Positions 19,101 to 27,638 of a DNA stretch of 64,000 nt are shown piece after piece. The notes below the pieces were generated by a model that saw nothing but the letters and a program-made list of their open reading frames with translations, searched no databases and had not been told where the DNA came from. Within the stretch, counting starts at the first letter, position 1; each line of letters begins with the position of its first letter. The stretch covers positions 62,001-126,000 of the forward strand of contig JASJOS010000004.1 of the NCBI GenBank assembly GCA_030068525.1, written 5' to 3'. A program made the position numbers and the translations under genes. The stretch comes from Xanthocytophaga flava. Lineage in GTDB: Bacteria > Bacteroidota > Bacteroidia > Cytophagales > 172606-1.

Positions 19101-19495
19101 GCTGTATTACGACTTTCCGGACTGATAGTATCGTTATTGCCTGAATCTTTCAAAGGTGTATCCGAAAAAATCACATAGGAACTCCCTTTTAATCGTTTGT
19201 ATTTCAGATTATAAGGCTTCAAAAGTGAGGAAAGCACTTTGTCAAGAGATCCGGTTTCTATAGTCTGCGAAACAGCAACATTTTTGATCAGCTGGGTATC
19301 ATAAAAAAACACAACTTTATAACGGTTTTCCAACTCTGTGATGACAGATTTCAGAGAACGTCCCTGTGAGGATATTTGTCTTGAACCCGTTGCAAATACT
19401 TCACTGGATGCCATTATTTGTGCCTGTGCCGCCAATCCCGTCCAGTGGCACAGATAGAGGCAGCAGATCAAAAAAAGGTGTATAGTATATTTCAT
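16139..19495 (-). CDS. SusC/RagA-family TonB-linked outer membrane transporter with STN domain
   Basis: The 1118-aa product is a complete SusC-type TonB-dependent transporter. It has a signal peptide, an STN secretin/TonB short N-terminal domain (about residues 45-115, QGRSLKSVITELENRY), a carboxypeptidase-regulatory-like beta sandwich (about 155-235, GVSVVLKGTTTGTVAGPDG), a plug domain (from about VVVGYGTQKKGEITSAVASV) and a long beta-barrel ending in Phe. The STN domain is the signalling module that contacts FecR anti-sigma factors, and the FecR and ECF sigma genes lie just upstream on the same strand. The transporter therefore probably controls its own expression on substrate binding. Confidence 0.96.
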   Translation of the reverse strand: MKYTIHLFLICCLYLCHWTGLAAQAQIMASSEVFATGSRQISSQGRSLKSVITELENRYKVVFFYDTQLIKNVAVSQTIETGSLDKVLSSLLKPYNLKYKRLKGSSYVIFSDTPLKDSGNNDTISPESRNTADSLTKNEVYPQVLSVNQEAEQAAITIKGKITDENKEALPGVSVVLKGTTTGTVAGPDGNYSLSVPDGNGTLVFSFVGYISQEVSINNRTTIDISLAPDITALNEVVVVGYGTQKKGEITSAVASVNAEQFNKGNISNVSQLLQGKVAGLSISRPGGDPNGNFAIRLRGLSTLGANTQPLVVIDGQIGADLNTVDPNDIKSIDVLKDGSAAAIYGTRGSAGVIIITTKSGGGTTSISYNGLVQAESAARLTPHMSAAEFRALGKGTDYGSNTDWYKEITRTAISQTHNVSLSGGNSSGTSYNASVNYRNSQGVAITTGFEQLNGRLNLIQKALKDRLVLNLTLSMTRRKSELGFNEAFKYAAIYNPTSPVYSTDPLYDLTGGGYFEANFVDYSNPVAVLRQNTNERELKRFNFAASAEYEIVTGLKFLIRYAQQTASTYNQVYLPRTSYNSRNFLGVSGFARGGYGWKNDNESFNQLYENTLSYEKRIDKLQVSALTGYSYQDFLDQGFTVGGGNFITDASGQNLSSALDFAQGLGAISSFKNGSRLVAFFGRVNLNYNGLAFLSATLRREGSTQFGANHKWGMFPGVSAGVDLSQILRVKAIDNLKLRASYGVTGALPPSSYLSLRTLTAGGSYFYAGDGVYLQPYSPNQNANPDLRWEKKGEFDVGVDFGLFNNRLTGTIDYYQRTTSDLIFNVTVPVPPNLVPTTWMNIGTMKSNGFEMSLGYDVIKNDVFSWNTGGNFTTFHVVLSKLDPQLAGSFVGATNLGTPGQEATQITRAVEGEKIGILWGKVYKGVGEDGKYIFEDRNNDGKIDNQDETIIGNGLPKFEFGWNNTIRYKNFDFNFLLRGSIGHDLINTYRAFYENPNVASSYNIVKTKYFNPNITDGQIFSSRFVERASFAKLDNATLGYNFKLPAGSLVKSLRAYLSGQNLFTITNYTGVDPEVRYADESTSNTGAVTRNALAPGVDRRETWVLTRSFTLGVNVQF

Positions 19496-19598
19496 AAATC
19501 CATTTGTAAGTGTGTTGGTTTATATAAATAGGTATATAATTATCTGCCTGGCAGATCTGTATAAATGCCTACCGGATATGGACTTTTTTCATATCTTA

Positions 19599-20609
19599 TT
19601 ATGGATTAGGATGAATAATAATGCTGTCTTTCTTTTGGATGACTTTCAGATTAAATGAACTGGACATAGCCTCCAGCAATACGTCCAGATTCTGAATATC
19701 CATACGTCCGGTAAGGCGTTTGTCCTTAATGGTTTCATCCAGTTGCACTGACAACCCATAGCATCTTTCCAGACGCAGTGCTACTTCTGAGAGAGGAGTA
19801 TCTTCAAAAATTAATTGATTGTCTTTCCAGGAGGAGTATATTTCTGGATTTACCTTGCGTCGTATCAGTTGCTGATCTCTATCATTGTATTCTACCAGCT
19901 CTCCAGGTTTTATTTCCAGACCAGATGTCTTTTTGTTGATATCAGCTTTCAGATGTACCTTAATTTTTCCATTATTCAAAACAACTCTGGTTTGGCCTCT
20001 TTGCTCAAAAACACTGAATTGTGTCCCAACTACTTCGATAGTAAAGTTATCTGTGGTATGGACCAGAAACTTCTGATCATCGGGTTTATGTCTGACACTA
20101 AAGAAACCTTCTCCTTCCAGCCATACCTCTCTCTTATGTGTATTATCCCATAAAGCCGGATAGTGAAGGGTTGAATTACCATTGAGTACAACTACAGAAC
20201 TATCAGGCAGTACAATACGCTTCACCTCCCCATAACTTGTCTGGTATATAATGTCATTGTGCTGTCCAAAAAAATACCAGCCTCCTCCAATACCTCCTAA
20301 CAGTACCGCTATTATTGTAGCAGCCACTCGTATTCTTGTTTTCCAGAATGCAGTTAACTGTGCAACCTTTGATCCAGATTCCGGAAAGTCTATGTCTGCT
20401 GAAACCTTTGTATGATCATCTATCTTCTCCCACACTGGCTTCAGATCAATGGCAGGTCGGTTCATTATATCCATTTCATACCACTGCTCCTGCATCCACT
20501 GATACAGCAATGACGCATTCGCTGGATCTTCTATCCAATGACGTACATACTGTTGTTCATCTTCTGAACATGTACCTCTCCGGTACTTTTCCAATAATTT
20601 CTTATCCAT
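19599..20609 (-). CDS. FecR-family anti-sigma factor
   Basis: The 336-aa product has an N-terminal cytoplasmic region (about residues 1-90), one membrane helix (about 93-115, VAATIIAVLLGGIGGGWYFF) and a periplasmic FecR domain (YQTSYGEVKRIVLPDSSVVV onward) followed by a DUF4974/STN-like C-terminal domain (DTPLSEVALRLERCYGLSV). It would relay occupancy of the SusC transporter to the ECF sigma factor at 20928-21506. The gap to the SusC gene is about 100 bp, on the same strand. Confidence 0.93.
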   Translation of the reverse strand: MDKKLLEKYRRGTCSEDEQQYVRHWIEDPANASLLYQWMQEQWYEMDIMNRPAIDLKPVWEKIDDHTKVSADIDFPESGSKVAQLTAFWKTRIRVAATIIAVLLGGIGGGWYFFGQHNDIIYQTSYGEVKRIVLPDSSVVVLNGNSTLHYPALWDNTHKREVWLEGEGFFSVRHKPDDQKFLVHTTDNFTIEVVGTQFSVFEQRGQTRVVLNNGKIKVHLKADINKKTSGLEIKPGELVEYNDRDQQLIRRKVNPEIYSSWKDNQLIFEDTPLSEVALRLERCYGLSVQLDETIKDKRLTGRMDIQNLDVLLEAMSSSFNLKVIQKKDSIIIHPNP

Positions 20610-20927
20610 TACACAGTATTTTATAGGTACTACGTGTAACTGATAGCTTTCCCCTATTGGAGTTCAATTTTTTTTAAAAAATTTTCAGAAAAGCAATGAA
20701 GAAGAGCCGGGGGTTGGAACTTTGATAGAGACAACCAATCCTATGCTACTGTTCGCCTACAGATAGTAACAGGAAGTTGTCTGCCAGCGTTTTAACTCAG
20801 AGAAATAGTAAATCAAGCGGTTCAACTATATTTTAAAGAAGTAAAAAATCTGGATTTGCGAATCAGAATATGGGAATTACTAACTGAAAGATAAAGGGCT
20901 ACATTTACTAATTAAACAGTATGTGTA
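20610..20927. other. Intergenic, 318 bp, between ECF sigma and FecR genes
   Basis: No ORF or strong hairpin. It may contain the promoter for FecR, SusC and SusD. No TAnnTTTG match was found near the FecR start. Confidence 0.4.
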
Positions 20928-21506
20928 TCAAAAGCAAAGCCAGGCTAGAAATAACATTACAAATGAGCAGGTATAATGCTTGAAATACTCCCGCATAAAA
21001 TGGAGTGATTCGGACAACTGATGTTCTACCGTTTTGGGTGAAATCTGAAGCTGAGCAGCAATTTCCTGATAGGTCAGTCCTTCTTTTCTGCTCAAAATGA
21101 ATATTTCTTTTCTTCGTGGAGGTAGCTGATCTATAGCTTGCTGATACAAAGCTTCCAACTCCTGATATAATAATTCTTCTTCAGTCTGATAACTTTCATC
21201 TGTCAGAACATGAAATAACTGTTTTTGAGCCTCACTAATTGTCTTTCTTTTACGAAAATAGTCCATTATCAACCGATAGGTAATCGTAAAAAGAAATCCA
21301 CTCAAAGAATACTCTTCTTTTAATGTTTCTCTTTTCTCCCAAAGCCGTATAAAAGCCTCCTGCACAATTTCCTCCGCATCTTCTTTACTTTTTAGATAAT
21401 CAAAGGAAAAGTAGTAGATCTTTTTTGCATATAAATCAAAGATTACATGGAAAACTTGTCGGTCTGAAAGTTTTAACCTTTGAATAAGATTTTTTTCGTC
21501 CTTCAT
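20928..21506 (-). CDS. ECF (sigma-70 family) RNA polymerase sigma factor
   Basis: The 192-aa product has sigma region 2 (LYAKKIYYFSFDYLKSKEDA, VQEAFIRLWEKRE) and region 4 (LPPRRKEIFILSRKEGLTYQ, an HTH with IAAQLQISPKTVEHQL). A hydrophobic C-terminal tail (SFVMLFLAWLCF) is frequent in Bacteroidota ECF factors of this type. Its position before FecR and SusC marks it as the regulator of that uptake locus. Confidence 0.93.
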   Translation of the reverse strand: MKDEKNLIQRLKLSDRQVFHVIFDLYAKKIYYFSFDYLKSKEDAEEIVQEAFIRLWEKRETLKEEYSLSGFLFTITYRLIMDYFRKRKTISEAQKQLFHVLTDESYQTEEELLYQELEALYQQAIDQLPPRRKEIFILSRKEGLTYQEIAAQLQISPKTVEHQLSESLHFMREYFKHYTCSFVMLFLAWLCF

Positions 21507-21941
21507 ATCAGATGATTAAATCAAAACGGTAGCCGGGTAATAAAAAATATCCAAAAGATCTATATACACTTCTGCCAGCAACATCCACAGATAGTTGTCA
21601 GTGAGACATTTATCATCTCGGATAAAATTTAGTAATCAAAAGCATTTATGAAGCAATTGCAGAAAGGTATATGAATGTCAGTTATCAGGAAAAAGTAATA
21701 CTGGGTTATAACTCTTTATAAAAGATGCTACATTGATGACCACATTCTGTCAAGAACAGAGTATGTTATAGAGCGAAAACAGGCACAATCAATTAAGCTA
21801 AGAAGCAAGACATATATCTGTCTATAGTAAAACGTACAATTATTTGCATTAAAAGTACAAATATTTAAAAGTAAAGCAACATATAGCATATACTTTTTCT
21901 TTCCAGATAACGATGAGTAATCTTACTTATTGATCTGGACT
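21507..21941. other. Intergenic, 435 bp
   Basis: AT-rich, with no supported ORF, RNA or repeat. It separates the sigma gene from the LRR gene, both on the minus strand. Confidence 0.4.
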
Positions 21942-24092
21942 TCATATCTTATCCTTCTGTGTAATTACTACGGATGGCAACTCTCTCCTAGTCTTTTCTA
22001 TTGTCTTGGTAAGTCTGCCTTTTACCCATGACAGATCAGAAGTACCACTTATGATAATCTCCTGTAGATTGGGTAATTTTTTGAGATTGGCAAAGAATGA
22101 ATAATTAGAGATAGAAAGATCTGCAAAGTCACCAACTGTAATGGTAACACATTCAATTTGTGTCAGATCCGTCATATTGATTAATCCGCGGGATAAAGAT
22201 TTTCCCAGATTCAGAGAAGACTCTCTCCACCGATCTAGCTGTATCAAATCCAACGTATGATCTGTGATCAGGCAACGTACAGGTAATTCTGCCAAGTCAG
22301 GCTGAAAATCAATTATGCGGTCAAAAAAATAGATAAACCACGCTTTAGATGTTGCGAAACCAATTTCCAGTCCTTTTTTCAAAAATATATCCAACTCAAT
22401 TAGTTCATGACGAATAATTTTGTGAGTAGAGTCTTCCAGAATAGATTTTCGCACATTGGACCTGAGAAAGTGCTGCCATCTGGCAGAGCAATGTTTTTCA
22501 ATTACTTTACGAAAAGCTTCTTTTGTCTCTTTTTGCTGAAACCGTTTCATCAGAAAACAGATGACAAACTCTGTGAAGCGATTGGTGGGTATTCCCCCCT
22601 CAAGCATCATTTCCAAAGCCAGTAACATATTACTTTCATCTTCCGAAAACAGTAATGCCATCAGACTATCCTCCAGTATTACATCTCCTGCCTTCAAAAA
22701 AGGTGTTGCTTCTTTTTCCAGAAGTCCCATCAAATGTTCCGGAAGTGCCAGCTGAATGATATCAGAAAATAAAAAACGTGTATTTGTTTTTTCTGTTGGT
22801 GAGATAATCAGATGAGTTATACTTTCGTTCAGAATCGGGCTAAAATGATATCCCTGCTCGTTGAGCATACCTGCCAACTCCTGTGTCTTACGCTGCTTAA
22901 TTTTACCTGTTAATGCGATAACAGCCTTGTCTTTCACAAAGCCATCAGAAAATGGATTCCGTATCAATGGTGCCAATTGGGCAAATGCTTCTTCCCGAAT
23001 TCGTTTGTTTGGGTAATCGAGTAAGTGAAAGAGTGCATCTTTATCTAAAGCAGTTTCCGGATCTTTGTAAATAAATCGCATGAACTGTTTTTGAATTTCT
23101 ATATCCATCCCCTTTCCTTCAACATAATCACGTAGTTCACTGTATTTTGTCTTCTTATCCTTACTGTACTCAATTTTTTCACCTAGTGAGTCGATACTAT
23201 CCCCACGATAAAACCGAAAATAGATTTGCTCACAGTTGCTAAGTAAAAGCAAATTTTCGTATCCTTTGGTAATACACTTGGAAGTCAGATACAAAGACTT
23301 CAGCTTTTTCAAACGACCTATACTGTCCGGAACTACATCAAATCCTATATAATCCAGATAAAGGCTTTCCAGATTTTCCGGAAGATTCTCAAAATAAGGG
23401 ACTAATGAAGTTTCAAAACGTCTTAGATTAGTCGCCTCCAACCGAAAGCTTTTCAAATTTGCTAGCTCTTTAAACGATACAGGAAGAGTATCCAGCTGAG
23501 CATTACGAATTACTATTTCTTCCAGATTAACGACTCTTCCCAGAGCAGATAAATCTGCCTTTATCGGATAGTTATTTACATTGATTACATCCAATGTAAT
23601 AGAACGAAGATTTGACAGAGAGGCTATCTCTGTCAAAACCTCTTCCGAGAAATGATTGGAGATAAGATGAAGTTCTTCTAATTGTGAAAGAGAAGAAAAA
23701 TTACCTGGAGGTAGACTACGGCAGTCTTCAATAGTCAAGGTCAGTGTTTTCAATGCAGGCATTCTCCATACGGAAGCAGGAAAAGGAGCAGGTGCACTAC
23801 CTAATGAGAGTCGGGTGACGACTGTAAGTTTATCAAAATGATCTGGGTAAGGCTTCGAAAATTTATTATCTGTCAGCTTTCCTTTTACATGTAATTCTTT
23901 GAGTGTATTCAATTCAAAGATAGAATCAGTAATGACAGGAACTCCTTCTATGGATAAATACTCCAGATTCTTTAATTGAGCAATCTCTAATGGAAATTTT
24001 TCTTTGGCACCTTTCACTATCAGCTTTTTCACTGCTGTATAAGTAGCCCAGTTTGCTTTGAGAGAATCAGTGGTTACTTCTAACTCTTCCAT
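21942..24092 (-). CDS. Leucine-rich-repeat protein with BRCT-like and HEAT-like segments
   Basis: The 716-aa product has no signal peptide. About residues 20-330 hold leucine-rich repeats of the LxxLxxLxLxxN type (LKNLEYLSIEGVPV, LKKLKSLYLTSKC). After that comes a helical stretch (LFHLLDYPNKRIREEAFAQL, HEAT-like), then a section (about 385-430, IALTGKIKQRKTQELAGML and ITHLIIS) that resembles a BRCT domain, then helices and a short C-terminal repeat. LRR and BRCT modules both bind proteins, so an intracellular scaffold is plausible. The combination is unusual and the function unknown. Confidence 0.75.
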   Translation of the reverse strand: MEELEVTTDSLKANWATYTAVKKLIVKGAKEKFPLEIAQLKNLEYLSIEGVPVITDSIFELNTLKELHVKGKLTDNKFSKPYPDHFDKLTVVTRLSLGSAPAPFPASVWRMPALKTLTLTIEDCRSLPPGNFSSLSQLEELHLISNHFSEEVLTEIASLSNLRSITLDVINVNNYPIKADLSALGRVVNLEEIVIRNAQLDTLPVSFKELANLKSFRLEATNLRRFETSLVPYFENLPENLESLYLDYIGFDVVPDSIGRLKKLKSLYLTSKCITKGYENLLLLSNCEQIYFRFYRGDSIDSLGEKIEYSKDKKTKYSELRDYVEGKGMDIEIQKQFMRFIYKDPETALDKDALFHLLDYPNKRIREEAFAQLAPLIRNPFSDGFVKDKAVIALTGKIKQRKTQELAGMLNEQGYHFSPILNESITHLIISPTEKTNTRFLFSDIIQLALPEHLMGLLEKEATPFLKAGDVILEDSLMALLFSEDESNMLLALEMMLEGGIPTNRFTEFVICFLMKRFQQKETKEAFRKVIEKHCSARWQHFLRSNVRKSILEDSTHKIIRHELIELDIFLKKGLEIGFATSKAWFIYFFDRIIDFQPDLAELPVRCLITDHTLDLIQLDRWRESSLNLGKSLSRGLINMTDLTQIECVTITVGDFADLSISNYSFFANLKKLPNLQEIIISGTSDLSWVKGRLTKTIEKTRRELPSVVITQKDKI

Positions 24093-24202
24093 TTTAGAGA
24101 ATAGTAAAAATAGGATATATGAAAAGATGACAATACTACAGTACGTTAAAACTACCAGAATTGTTCTTATATAGCTATCTTCTATATACTTCTCTAAAAA
24201 GC

Positions 24203-24232
24203 CCCCCTGAGATGGAAAACCATCTACAGGGG
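24203..24232 (-). terminator. Terminator-like hairpin
   Basis: The arms CCCCTGAGATGG and CCATCTACAGGGG pair with one bulge around an AAAA loop. On the minus strand a short T run follows. It may end transcripts from the EEP gene before the LRR gene. Confidence 0.5.
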
Positions 24233-24352
24233 ACCACAGTTGAAAAAATAGATCTTTATTAGATTTGAGTTAAGTGCTTATGGCCAGGTAAGAGCATGAA
24301 GTGGAGAAGCAGATTTTATTCCTTTCCGTTTTTAGGGCTGGTAACAGGATAT

Positions 24353-24385
24353 TTAGGACAGAGTTATAGTATAATCCTGTCCTAA
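24353..24385. repeat. Inverted repeat downstream of the EEP gene
   Basis: The 9-base arms TTAGGACAG and CTGTCCTAA lie 15 bases apart. There is no strong T run on either side. Confidence 0.4.
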
Positions 24386-24445
24386 GTATATAAAGTATAA
24401 GTCTCAAAAAAAATTTGCACAGCAGTAAGGGCAACATCTAAACGG

Positions 24446-25510
24446 TTACGCTTTCTCCTCCTCCAGTTGTTGCTCTTTCTCGTTGGCTTCTTTGTAATCA
24501 GAAGCTTCTGCCTGTGGTTTATTCTCTTTTGCTTCCGGATCAGGCTCATAGCAGAAATGGGCAAACATTGGAAAGTGATCCGAACCACAATTAGGCAGCC
24601 TTTCTATATCTATCAACTTGAAATGATGCGAAACAAACACATGATCCAGCGGCCAGCGCAACAGCCAGTACTTGGCATTGAAGGTATTAAAGAAGCCTCG
24701 CCCAATCCGCGGGTCTAATAACCCACTGAGTCGTTGAAATAACCGGGTAGTGTGTGACCAGGCCACATCATTTAAATCGCCTGCAACAATTACTGGGTTA
24801 GTAGCCACTTTGGCTCGTTTGCCCACCTGGATTAATTCTACATCCCGTTCTGTAGAGCGATTGTTTTCACCCGGTGCAGGTGGCCTTGGATGTACCCCAT
24901 AGAGATCTATAACCCGTTTGGATGGCAATGTCAGCTGAACATACAATGAGGGTATATCATCCTGTACCAGAAAGTTAATCTCTTTATGTTTTATGGGAAA
25001 TCTGGAATAGAATAGCATTCCATATGTATTCTCAAGAGGACAACTCACCCGATACGCATAGATTTTTTCCAGAGGCTTTAACTTATTCATCCAATGCTGA
25101 TTGGTTTCTACGGCCAGCACAATGTCAGGATTGTACTGATATACTTGTTGAAGAAATTCATCACATCTTGTATTATCCATGAACACATTAAATATCAACA
25201 GCTTCAATCCATCTCCTGACTTTTGCTCTTTTTCACTAGACAGCACCTGATGTGAATGCAACCGGGTATAAGGCCTTATGCGATATAAATGGTAGATCAA
25301 AGTGATTGCTGTTACATAGATAAAAACATATTCCTTAGGAGAATCTATATCAAACCATATAAGATAAGCAACAAAAATAACTAACAGAGGAACAGCCAGT
25401 TGCAGATGCGGAAAGTCTGCAGCCCGAATCCACCAAACCTCATATCGAATCAGATGCATCCAGGAAAATACAATTAGAACAGCTCCCAGGATCAATAACA
25501 GGTTTTGCAT
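24446..25510 (-). CDS. Membrane-anchored endonuclease/exonuclease/phosphatase (EEP) family protein
   Basis: The 354-aa product has about three N-terminal membrane helices (residues 3-90) and then an EEP domain (about 105-320). Catalytic-type motifs are LLIFNVFMDN, VLAVETNQHW, LYGVHPRPP, VAGDLNDVAW and PLDHVFVS, with the final LPNCGSDHFPMFA carrying the active-site Asp-His pair. A charged Glu/Lys tail closes it. The family includes nucleases and phosphodiesterases acting on nucleic acids or lipids. Membrane-bound members of this type in Bacteroidota are mostly uncharacterised, so the substrate is unknown. Confidence 0.88.
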   Translation of the reverse strand: MQNLLLILGAVLIVFSWMHLIRYEVWWIRAADFPHLQLAVPLLVIFVAYLIWFDIDSPKEYVFIYVTAITLIYHLYRIRPYTRLHSHQVLSSEKEQKSGDGLKLLIFNVFMDNTRCDEFLQQVYQYNPDIVLAVETNQHWMNKLKPLEKIYAYRVSCPLENTYGMLFYSRFPIKHKEINFLVQDDIPSLYVQLTLPSKRVIDLYGVHPRPPAPGENNRSTERDVELIQVGKRAKVATNPVIVAGDLNDVAWSHTTRLFQRLSGLLDPRIGRGFFNTFNAKYWLLRWPLDHVFVSHHFKLIDIERLPNCGSDHFPMFAHFCYEPDPEAKENKPQAEASDYKEANEKEQQLEEEKA

Positions 25511-25779
25511 AGTATAAGAATATGACTATAAAAAATACGGTTAAAATTTCCCTTGTAACAATTGTTACTCGTATTGGTATTAGTATAAGTATTACAAATT
25601 CCACAAAAGATTCATGCCATACAGGTTTGAGCAGATACTATCTGTAGTAGATTTAAAAGCGAATGGAATTGTAGCTTCTGTTTCTTTTGATGACCTTCTC
25701 AGAAGATACTTACTTATTTGATACAGGATACATCACAATAAATAGTAATGGGATAGAATAATAATCTTTCAGGAAAAGT

Positions 25780-25787
25780 TAATTTTG
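25780..25787 (+). promoter_or_regulatory. Candidate -7 box just before the DUF7710 start
   Basis: TAATTTTG matches TAnnTTTG and ends only 7 bases before the ATG at 25795. If used, the mRNA would have almost no leader. No -33 element is evident. Confidence 0.35.
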
Positions 25788-25794
25788 CTCATCT

Positions 25795-26079
25795 ATGAAC
25801 AATTTACTCAATGAAATCCGGATATTTTCCGGAACTTCTCAACACACTTTATTTCCGTCGGGAGTTTTCTCTAGCAAAGAGGAAGCTGAAAAGAATATCA
25901 GAAAATATAAATTATCCGGTGTATTGACCAAATATCCGGTAGATATTTTGGTGTATGATTGGGCTTTAGAGGAAGGTTTCCTTGAAATCAGGAGAAAGGA
26001 CGAACAAATTACTCCAAAGTTTATTCAAAGCTTTTCTTCAGCACATCTGGAACATCATCATTATAATAATGGAGAATGA
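25795..26079 (+). CDS. Small DUF7710-like protein
   Basis: The 94-aa product carries FPSGVFSSKEEAEKNIRKYK, then LTKYPVDILVYDWALEEGF and a His-rich end (EHHHYNNGE). This pattern matches a small family known to me as DUF7710, whose function is unknown. It has no signal peptide and no obvious partner. It is an isolated plus-strand gene between minus-strand neighbours. Confidence 0.75.
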   Translation: MNNLLNEIRIFSGTSQHTLFPSGVFSSKEEAEKNIRKYKLSGVLTKYPVDILVYDWALEEGFLEIRRKDEQITPKFIQSFSSAHLEHHHYNNGE

Positions 26080-26208
26080 CAGCTTCTTATTGCAGTTATC
26101 AGAAGACAGTCTATTACAATCCGTATTTTCTAAATCGCTTAATACACAAAGAAAAAGCACAGATTTCTCTGTGCTTCCGTATAACCGAACTGATAATACT
26201 ATTACCCC

Positions 26209-26412
26209 CTATCGTTGTACTGAAGTCAGTAACTGTGAAATGCGGTGAAAACGTGCATTCAGAAAATTAATCTCCTCCTCCGAACAAGCCCCCTGATGTT
26301 CTGCAAAATCTGATACTGTTTTAATGCGTGCAGGATCCAATCCCAATTGCTGCAGAAATAGAGCAATATCGCTCTGCAAAAGGGTAATTTCTTCCAATTT
26401 CCATTGTTCCAT
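26209..26412 (-). CDS. Small hypothetical protein (67 aa)
   Basis: Helical, charged and without a signal peptide. The sequence (DPARIKTVSDFAEHQGACSE) and composition look like a real protein, but I recognise no family. It lies tail-to-tail with the DUF7710 gene. Confidence 0.5.
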   Translation of the reverse strand: MEQWKLEEITLLQSDIALFLQQLGLDPARIKTVSDFAEHQGACSEEEINFLNARFHRISQLLTSVQR

Positions 26413-26960
26413 AAATGGCCTTATTTAGAATTTTAGTGGTTTCGTACAATTACAAATCAAACGGATACTTTCATGTATACATAGAAAACATGTCTGCTTC
26501 CTTTACATTCCAGCCTATTGATCTCAAGCCCCTTAACCTGTAGTTTTTATACCAAAAGGTGTATGCAAAAATAAGAAAATTTTACCACACTTTCATTAGA
26601 GATTTTATAATAGTAGAAAAGATATTTAAAGTTAGCTAAGTTATTCTATCAGGATGCTAGGATTATCATCCAACTAAATGAATTTGTGATGATAAAAAGT
26701 GATTACTACGTGTATTTTATCAAAGTCCCAGTGAGGCCATCGAAACATTTATTAAAAATACATCACAAATAACCTCAACTTATTTACAAAAAAATATCCA
26801 ATATAAAATATAATTATCCCTTTTTAACAGCAAATACATATATATTTTCAAAATATATCTATATTTATATTAATTACAAATTACCATAAGTATATCAAAA
26901 CAAGGTATTTTTTTTCTATATTTACAGCGAATAACTACAACTCTAATTCCTCTGGTAGCT
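26413..26960. other. Intergenic, 548 bp
   Basis: Very AT-rich, with no supported ORF or hairpin. It separates divergent genes and so probably contains promoters. Confidence 0.4.
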
Positions 26961-27638
26961 ATGGCAAATTATCTTACAACTGAAGTAGCAATTGACAAGT
27001 ACCGTTATACGTATTATGATCTGGTAGATTATGAAATCCGTTTGGATAAGGAGATCTATCTGATGAAGAAGCGTATTACCAAAATTGCCGTCGATGAAGC
27101 CAAATATCAGGCACGTCAACAGTTGCTAGATATACATCTGACTGAATTACGAGAGCGGAAAATGCAGTTCCAAACGGAAGATGTACCAGAGAGATATCAA
27201 AAACGGAAACTGGAAAAATTACAGAAAGAAATTGATAAGGTTCAGGGACGCTGGTATGCCAATCGCTGGCATCTGAGTGTTGTCTATAAACGCAAACGTA
27301 AAGACAATGTCGCTAAACTTCTTCTTAAAGAAACCAAGCAAGTTGAAGTACAAGTACGCATCCAATATACTCAACAGACTCTTCAGCAATTGATAAAAAT
27401 GCAGCAACAGGAAGAACAATCCATTTCCATTCTATACTCTGCAATGCATCAGGAGGCAGAAGAGGAGAAAAAGCATAGTCAAACGACAGTTTCTCTCCCA
27501 CTTCCTTCCTATTTGCTTTTGGGAAGGATAGTACTTGCAGCCTTACTACAACAAAGACTTTACACTCTCCATAGAAATGGACAATGTAAAGTCTCACAAG
27601 AAATTATGGAAAGAATCAGACCTGAACGATTCGCATAG
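26961..27638 (+). CDS. Hypothetical coiled-coil protein
   Basis: The 225-aa product is highly charged, with long helices rich in Lys, Arg, Glu and Gln (about residues 25-165) that are likely to form a coiled coil. There is no signal peptide or known domain. The 3' end overlaps the 3' end of the convergent Gfo/Idh/MocA gene by 23 bases, so the two transcripts have no space for a terminator between them. Confidence 0.65.
   Translation: MANYLTTEVAIDKYRYTYYDLVDYEIRLDKEIYLMKKRITKIAVDEAKYQARQQLLDIHLTELRERKMQFQTEDVPERYQKRKLEKLQKEIDKVQGRWYANRWHLSVVYKRKRKDNVAKLLLKETKQVEVQVRIQYTQQTLQQLIKMQQQEEQSISILYSAMHQEAEEEKKHSQTTVSLPLPSYLLLGRIVLAALLQQRLYTLHRNGQCKVSQEIMERIRPERFA

Larger units (their letters stand above)
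24093..24445. other. Intergenic, 353 bp, with two hairpins
   Basis: It contains the inverted repeats listed at 24203-24232 and 24353-24385. No ORF is supported. Confidence 0.5.

Noticed and set aside
24382..24588. Minus-strand 68-aa frame at the end of the EEP gene
   Set aside because: It lies largely inside the EEP gene in another frame, and its Arg/Lys-rich sequence has no family match.
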